A stretch of 64,000 nt of DNA from Bombella mellum (GTDB lineage: Bacteria > Pseudomonadota > Alphaproteobacteria > Acetobacterales > Acetobacteraceae), in the NCBI RefSeq assembly GCF_014048465.1, contig NZ_PDLY01000001.1:606602-670601 (forward strand), read 5' to 3'. Shown one piece after another: positions 60,146 to 64,000 of the stretch (position 1 is the first letter of the stretch; each line of letters begins with the position of its first letter). The notes under the pieces were generated by a model. The model made no database searches and had not been told where the DNA came from. It was given only the letters and a program-made list of their open reading frames with translations. The translations under genes were made by a program, and so were the position numbers.

Positions 60146-60961
60146 TTATGCCGCTGGGCCGACCTGCTCCGCAGGCGGGACGGCCTTCTTCTCCTTCACG
60201 GCAGCCATCATGTCCTTGATGCCGCCTTCCACTTCGCTCAGGCCGCTCTCGACACGGCTGATGCCAGCGAAGAGGGCGGAGGTGTCAAAGCGGTCCGCCA
60301 GAAGGGGAGCAGCCTCGTCGGCAATACCGCCAAGGATGGTGGAGGCCAGATGCTCGCCGGTCTGGCTGGCTCCGGCGGCCTCCGCACCATAGAAGACGGC
60401 CTTGGAGGGGCTGGCTGTCAGGCTTCCAGCCTCATCCTTTCCACTGCAGAGGAAGAAGTAGATGCGGGCATTGTTGCCACCCTGGTTGCCCAGAAAGGAG
60501 GCCAGTCCGGTATCCGTCTTCTGGGAGCCACGGGGGAGGACATAGCCGTAGAAGGTGAGCGGGTTGCTGGCGATGAAGCTGCCAAGCCCGTCCGCAATGG
60601 CCTTCGTGCTGCCCATCTCCAGCACCCAGACACCGAATGAGGAGTTTGCGAACCATGATGAGGAGTTTGCGAACCATGAGGCCACCATGGCCTGAAGTTC
60701 CTGCGTGGCACTGGAGGGCGTGGCCGCCGGGCTGCCAGCCTGTGCCGTGCCGGAAGTTTCCCCGGTGCCGGATGTGGTGGCTGTCTGGCTGGTCTGTGTC
60801 GAGGGGAGCAGGGCCGTCAGGTCGGCGGCCTCGGAGAGGAAGGACAGCGTCCCGGCGGCCGTGTTCGTGCCGCCCAGCGAGACGAGAACGCCCTTCTGCT
60901 GGAGCAGGTTCGGGGCTGCGCCTCGGACGACGCTTTCATTGATGGTGACGATCTGGGGCAT
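60146..60961 (-). CDS. DUF3383-type tail sheath-like phage protein
   Basis: 271 residues: MPQIVTINESVVRGAAPNLL, GGTNTAAGTLSFLSEAADLT ALLP, GVWVLEMGSTKAIADGLGSF, NPLTFYGYVLPRG and NNARIYFFLCSGK match my recollection of DUF3383 myovirus proteins that act as tail sheath. It is shorter than typical and has an internal 7-residue duplication (SWFANSS twice). The C-terminal 30 residues are a charged helix. Overlaps the 318-aa gene stop by one base. Confidence 0.55.
   Translation of the reverse strand: MPQIVTINESVVRGAAPNLLQQKGVLVSLGGTNTAAGTLSFLSEAADLTALLPSTQTSQTATTSGTGETSGTAQAGSPAATPSSATQELQAMVASWFANSSSWFANSSFGVWVLEMGSTKAIADGLGSFIASNPLTFYGYVLPRGSQKTDTGLASFLGNQGGNNARIYFFLCSGKDEAGSLTASPSKAVFYGAEAAGASQTGEHLASTILGGIADEAAPLLADRFDTSALFAGISRVESGLSEVEGGIKDMMAAVKEKKAVPPAEQVGPAA
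60639..60680 (-). repeat. 21-bp tandem duplication
   Basis: Two adjacent copies of GAGGAGTTTGCGAACCATGA plus one base (60639-60659, 60660-60680) inside the sheath-like gene, encoding SWFANSS twice in frame. Confidence 0.85.
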
Positions 60962-61917
60962 CAGGAAGACCTCGTGAGGGTAGGTGTGACATGGCGGATG
61001 AGCTGCAGGGCCGTGTCCCGCAGGGCGGTCTGGCTGTACATCACGTCCAGCTCGATGGTCTTGCTCATGGCCAGCGCATTGATCTCGGCACTGGCCTGCT
61101 TCTCATCCCGGACATGCGGGCTGTTGGTGATGCCCAGCCGGTCATCATTCAGCAGTGCCCAGTGCAGGATGCGGCTGAGCAGGTTTTCCGCCTGCTGGTG
61201 GGGAAGGCCGTAGAGACGCAGCCGGACCCGCTCGGTCATCAGCCGGTGCGTGGTGGCGGTCTGCGGGGCCAGCGTGCCCATGCTGACGGCTCTGCCGCCA
61301 TCCGGCGCATTATGGACGGCGATGTAGGGCGGGGGCTGGTTGTCCGGCACGGCGAAGGAGGGGAAGACAGGCACGCCCGGCGGCCACGGGCACCAGTCCA
61401 GGGCGACTGACCCCAGCGTGGGGAGGGCCAGAAAGAGGGCAAGGCTGGAACTCGTGACCGGCTCCATCTGCTGGAGCATGGCCGCACTGTCGATGAACTG
61501 GCTCTGAAAGGCCGGTGTGACGGTACTGCCCAGATAATGGAACAGCCCCGCCTGATTATACCGGCTGGAGCGGGAGCTGATGGCAAAGCGTACTCCCTCG
61601 AAATCGCCGATCCAGACCGTGTCCAGGGCGAGATCATGGAAAGGATGGACCTCCGTCTTGGTGGTCAGCACGATGCTGCTCTGGTCGTAGGCTTGGTCCT
61701 CTGTCAGCTCATTGCCAGTGGTGACGTGGATGGCTCCCTGTACGTCCTGCGTTTCCCCTGTAGAGACCCAGAACACGAACCCGTCCACCGGCAGCACGGT
61801 GCGCTGATACCGGGTGAAGCGGATGGTCTGGCCGTAGGAGATGTCATTAAGACCCGCCGCCAGAGCATTGGCCAGTGGAGTCCCGGTCGTGCGGGTGATT
61901 TCGTCCAGGGAAGGCAT
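60961..61917 (-). CDS. Myovirus structural protein (318 aa)
   Basis: MPSLDEITRTTGTPLANALA then NDISYGQTIRFTRYQRTVLP VDGFVFWVS, SRYNQAGLFHYLGSTVTPAF and HNAPDGGRAVSMGTLAPQ. Beta-rich, in the conserved cluster between the 170-aa protein and the sheath-like gene; a fragment recurs at 45626-45816. Probably a tail or neck protein; not identified. Confidence 0.6.
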   Translation of the reverse strand: MPSLDEITRTTGTPLANALAAGLNDISYGQTIRFTRYQRTVLPVDGFVFWVSTGETQDVQGAIHVTTGNELTEDQAYDQSSIVLTTKTEVHPFHDLALDTVWIGDFEGVRFAISSRSSRYNQAGLFHYLGSTVTPAFQSQFIDSAAMLQQMEPVTSSSLALFLALPTLGSVALDWCPWPPGVPVFPSFAVPDNQPPPYIAVHNAPDGGRAVSMGTLAPQTATTHRLMTERVRLRLYGLPHQQAENLLSRILHWALLNDDRLGITNSPHVRDEKQASAEINALAMSKTIELDVMYSQTALRDTALQLIRHVTPTLTRSS

Positions 61918-61929
61918 GGGGGATGATCC

Positions 61930-62442
61930 TTACTCAGCCCAGCCCCTGATGCTGCCCAGCAGGATGCCGGTATCGACAAAGGAGGGGCGGCGGTCACCAA
62001 CGGGGCGGGCATGCTCGCCTCTGGGAAGTTTCTTCTGTTCCTTGAGGAAGGCGGCTTTCTGGCCCGGTGAAATGTTGTTCAGACCAGATTTGAAGCGGTG
62101 ATTGATGCCCATGAGGGCGGCCCGTGTCGGCACCGTGCCCGGCCCGAGGTCCAGACGCTCGATCTGGCCGGTGGCGATGGCCTGCTGGAGGCGGTGCGCC
62201 AGATCGGCCGCCACACGCTCCAGAGGCAGGGCCACGCCCTCATCGCTGACAAGGGCGGAGGCAGCGGCCCCGGCCATCGCCTCGGCAATCTGCCCGTTGA
62301 TCCACTCCGCATTGGCCGCCACGAAGCTGGAGAAGATGCCGTATTCCTGCTCCAGTATCTCGGCCAGCTTGGACGTGGTGAGGGGTTGCCTGCCGCCGCC
62401 ATGCACCTGCCCGATCACGCCCAGATGGATTTTCATGCCCAC
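61930..62442 (-). CDS. Myovirus neck/tail completion-like protein (170 aa)
   Basis: Starts MGMKIHLGVIGQVHGGGRQP and contains LAEILEQEYGIFSSFVAANA and a basic C-terminus with PSFVDTGILLGSIRGWAE. Small basic proteins with a 'ga.l.sI..wv' end fit head-tail completion proteins. Overlaps the 154-aa gene by 10 bases; identification tentative. Confidence 0.5.
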   Translation of the reverse strand: MGMKIHLGVIGQVHGGGRQPLTTSKLAEILEQEYGIFSSFVAANAEWINGQIAEAMAGAAASALVSDEGVALPLERVAADLAHRLQQAIATGQIERLDLGPGTVPTRAALMGINHRFKSGLNNISPGQKAAFLKEQKKLPRGEHARPVGDRRPSFVDTGILLGSIRGWAE

Positions 62443-62897
62443 CCCCAGACGCTGCCATATTGCTGCATGATGGAGAGATAGAACTGCCCGTAGGGGTTCT
62501 TCATGGCGTCCAGATCAGCCAGTGAGAGGTTTTTCAGGCTGTCGGGAATCATCCAGCTCTGGGAGGTACCGTTGTCGCTGCTGGACTGGATGAGGCCCGG
62601 CGTGGTGCTGTTCATGCCCAGCTGTTCCCGTACCTTGGCCCAGTAGCCCGGTGGCGTGCTGCTGGTCGTGTCCTGAGCGAACCTGAGAAGGTAGGAGGCT
62701 GCCAGATTGTACACGCAGTCCGTGTACAGGGAGCCATCAATCAGCCGCAGGTCACGGATGACGAGATCATTGGCCAGACGGAAGACCATGCCCAGCACGC
62801 CATCAGGGGGAACGGCCCCGCCGGGCACCTGCATGATGTCCCGCACGAAGGCCTGAAATCCCGCCAGCGTTGGTGTGCTGTCACCCGGCATGGTCAC
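62433..62897 (-). CDS. Phage structural protein (154 aa)
   Basis: MTMPGDSTPTLAGFQAFVRD then DGVLGMVFRLANDLVIRDLR and NPYGQFYLSIMQQYGSVWG. A helical protein of the myovirus module, with a decayed copy at 46470-46795. Likely a head-tail connector or adaptor by position. No firm family. Confidence 0.55.
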   Translation of the reverse strand: MTMPGDSTPTLAGFQAFVRDIMQVPGGAVPPDGVLGMVFRLANDLVIRDLRLIDGSLYTDCVYNLAASYLLRFAQDTTSSTPPGYWAKVREQLGMNSTTPGLIQSSSDNGTSQSWMIPDSLKNLSLADLDAMKNPYGQFYLSIMQQYGSVWGWA

Positions 62898-63373
62898 TCT
62901 CCGTCAGCGTGATACGTTTCCTTGGAGAAGGAAGAGGGGGCCGTGTCACTGTCGGACCGGGTGGAGATCTCCACATCAAGGGAGCGTGTCCTGTTGCGGC
63001 GGCCCTTTGTCTTGGCGATGGTCTGCCCGGCGATCTGCTCGGCAGAGGCCCGGCGGTTGCGGGCACCTTCCGCCTTCAGCTTCTCATGGTTGTCCTGCAC
63101 GCCATCGGCCAGGGCCTGAAAATCCACGGGCCGGTCTTCGGAATAGACAAGCCCCCGGTAGGTCGGGTTCCGCAGGGCGTCCCGGATGGTGCAGAAGCCG
63201 AAGGCCCGATGCTGGTGGATGATGTCCTGCACGTCTTCAGGGTCCAGATCATCAATGACGATCTGCGCCCCGGGCCGGATGGTGGAACGGCTGGGGTTGT
63301 CCACCCGGTCGCCGGGCCTGCGGAAGGTGAAAATGTGCGTCTGGTTGGTTGGATTTCCGACAAAGAGCTTCAT
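62894..63373 (-). CDS. Phage structural protein (159 aa)
   Basis: MKLFVGNPTNQTHIFTFRRP then PGAQIVIDDLDPEDVQDIIH QHRAFGFCTIRDA and a charged C-terminal tail (GRRNRTRSLDVEISTRSDSD). First intact gene of the leftward structural cluster. A partial copy of its 5' end lies at 63453-63485, adjoining the GH19 cassette. Function unknown. Confidence 0.55.
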   Translation of the reverse strand: MKLFVGNPTNQTHIFTFRRPGDRVDNPSRSTIRPGAQIVIDDLDPEDVQDIIHQHRAFGFCTIRDALRNPTYRGLVYSEDRPVDFQALADGVQDNHEKLKAEGARNRRASAEQIAGQTIAKTKGRRNRTRSLDVEISTRSDSDTAPSSFSKETYHADGE

Positions 63374-63452
63374 GGATGATCCTCAAAAAGAAAAGGCCGT
63401 CCTGGTATGGAACGGCCTGATTGAAAGATGGCCCCGCTAAGGGGTAGGGGGG

Positions 63453-63485
63453 AGCACGTCTGGTTGGTTGGGTTGCTTACGAATA
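63453..63485 (-). repeat. Duplicated 5' end of the 159-aa gene
   Basis: On the minus strand this codes KLFVSNPTNQT, nearly the same as the first residues of the 159-aa protein (KLFVGNPTNQT, 63340-63370). It lies just before the GH19 copy, so it is probably a recombination scar from insertion of the GH19 cassette. Confidence 0.6.
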
Positions 63486-63590
63486 ACTTCGGGCCATTCC
63501 AGCACAGGCGAGGAGAGCAGTGTAAGTCGCCCGTGAGGTGGTCATGTGCGTCTCTATGGGCAAACGGTTTCGGGACGGGAATGTGTGAAT

Positions 63591-64000
63591 CTACAGACCG
63601 GCATGTAGGCCGGTTGTTCTGGTCTTTTCCGGTGTCTGAGTGGCACCCTGACTCTGCATGGTGGTCTGCCTGATCTCCTGTTCTCTGCGGACAAGGTTCC
63701 TGAAGTATGAATCTTCGTCAGGCTTACCGTTCGATGATGCGGCCGTCTGGGCAGCTTTTGCTTCAGGAACGAACGTACGGCTTTTGACTTCGGCTGGAGC
63801 ATTGTCAGGGGCAGCGGCCTTGGTGCTCTGGCTGGTCTGGTGTGCTTCGTCGAGCCTGTGGCGGGTTGCGGGGCCAATGACACCGTCGGCTTTCAGGCCG
63901 CTGGCCGTCTGGAACGCTTCAACCGCCTGTTTTGTCGAAGAGTCGAATTTTCCGGTAACAGCAAGCGGTCGGCTGTCCTTGTCCCTGTAACCAAGGTCCC
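63591..64000 (-). CDS. Second GH19/PG-binding hydrolase, 3' part only
   Basis: Ends at TAG 63591 with the same GLHAGL tail as the 47.8-kb gene and is nearly identical to it along the 410 bases present, covering the polar tail and the end of the PG-binding domain (KFDSSTKQAVEAFQTASG). Differences such as GKFDSS for GKFGPS show it is a separate copy. The 5' part, and any linked inhibitor-like gene, lie beyond the window. Confidence 0.75.
   Translation of the reverse strand, partial: DLGYRDKDSRPLAVTGKFDSSTKQAVEAFQTASGLKADGVIGPATRHRLDEAHQTSQSTKAAAPDNAPAEVKSRTFVPEAKAAQTAASSNGKPDEDSYFRNLVRREQEIRQTTMQSQGATQTPEKTRTTGLHAGL

Overview
The window is bacterial and looks like an acetic acid bacterium (Acetobacteraceae, Alphaproteobacteria). 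This is inferred from the moderately GC-rich coding, the gatCAB order, a TAT-exported glucose-fructose-oxidoreductase-like enzyme and acetobacterial-looking prophages; genus cannot be fixed from the sequence alone. About two thirds of it is prophage.

Region 1 (before position 1 to about 41,335) is a nearly complete temperate podovirus prophage. Its left end lies outside the window. Its right end is a tyrosine integrase followed by a 3' fragment of a tRNA-Val gene, the attachment site. The whole lytic programme runs leftward on the minus strand: Cro-like regulator (32.5 kb), early proteins, KilA-N regulator, SF2 helicase, VRR-NUC nuclease, prim-pol, VirE-type helicase, an iteron cluster that looks like the origin, terminase, portal, ejection proteins including a lytic transglycosylase, scaffold, capsid, cement protein, tail adaptor, tailspike, nozzle, and two very large ejection proteins. 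The head genes resemble the Bordetella phage BPP-1 type (Bbp16, Bbp17 and Bbp19-like). A conserved motif of about 18 bp precedes four late units. Rightward genes form a lysogeny unit (CI repressor plus a three-gene ABC-3C system) and a recombination and integration unit (small genes, RecT, exonuclease, xis, int). Matching 17-bp operators lie on both sides of the cI-ABC-3C cassette, as O_R and O_L lie around cI-rexAB in lambda.

Inside the late region is an accessory block (5.2-8.2 kb). It holds an AT-rich HEPN-like gene, a single-spacer type I-E-like mini CRISPR array, and a P22 immI-like module: an Arc-like RHH protein, a Rha antirepressor, a divergent RHH protein, and a candidate sar-like antisense RNA over the antirepressor start. 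Other AT-rich accessory genes sit at 15.6, 24.0 and 25.1 kb.

Region 2 (41.3-45.2 kb) has chromosomal genes: a short-chain dehydrogenase, an orphan TrbM-like gene, a small secreted protein, N-formylglutamate amidohydrolase and tRNA-Val(GAC). Region 3 (45.2-51.7 kb), beginning just after that tRNA, is a decayed myovirus-like prophage. Embedded in it is a GH19/peptidoglycan-binding enzyme between two paralogous secreted proteins, an arrangement like an effector with lysozyme-inhibitor-type immunity proteins.

Region 4 (51.9-58.3 kb) is core chromosome: two small genes, a Gfo/Idh/MocA oxidoreductase, ruvX, gatC-gatA-gatB and tRNA-Ser(GCT). Region 5 (58.3-64.0 kb), after tRNA-Ser, is a second myovirus-like prophage with a broken integrase, a frameshifted spanin locus and structural genes homologous to the fragments of region 3. 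It ends in another copy of the GH19 gene running off the window.
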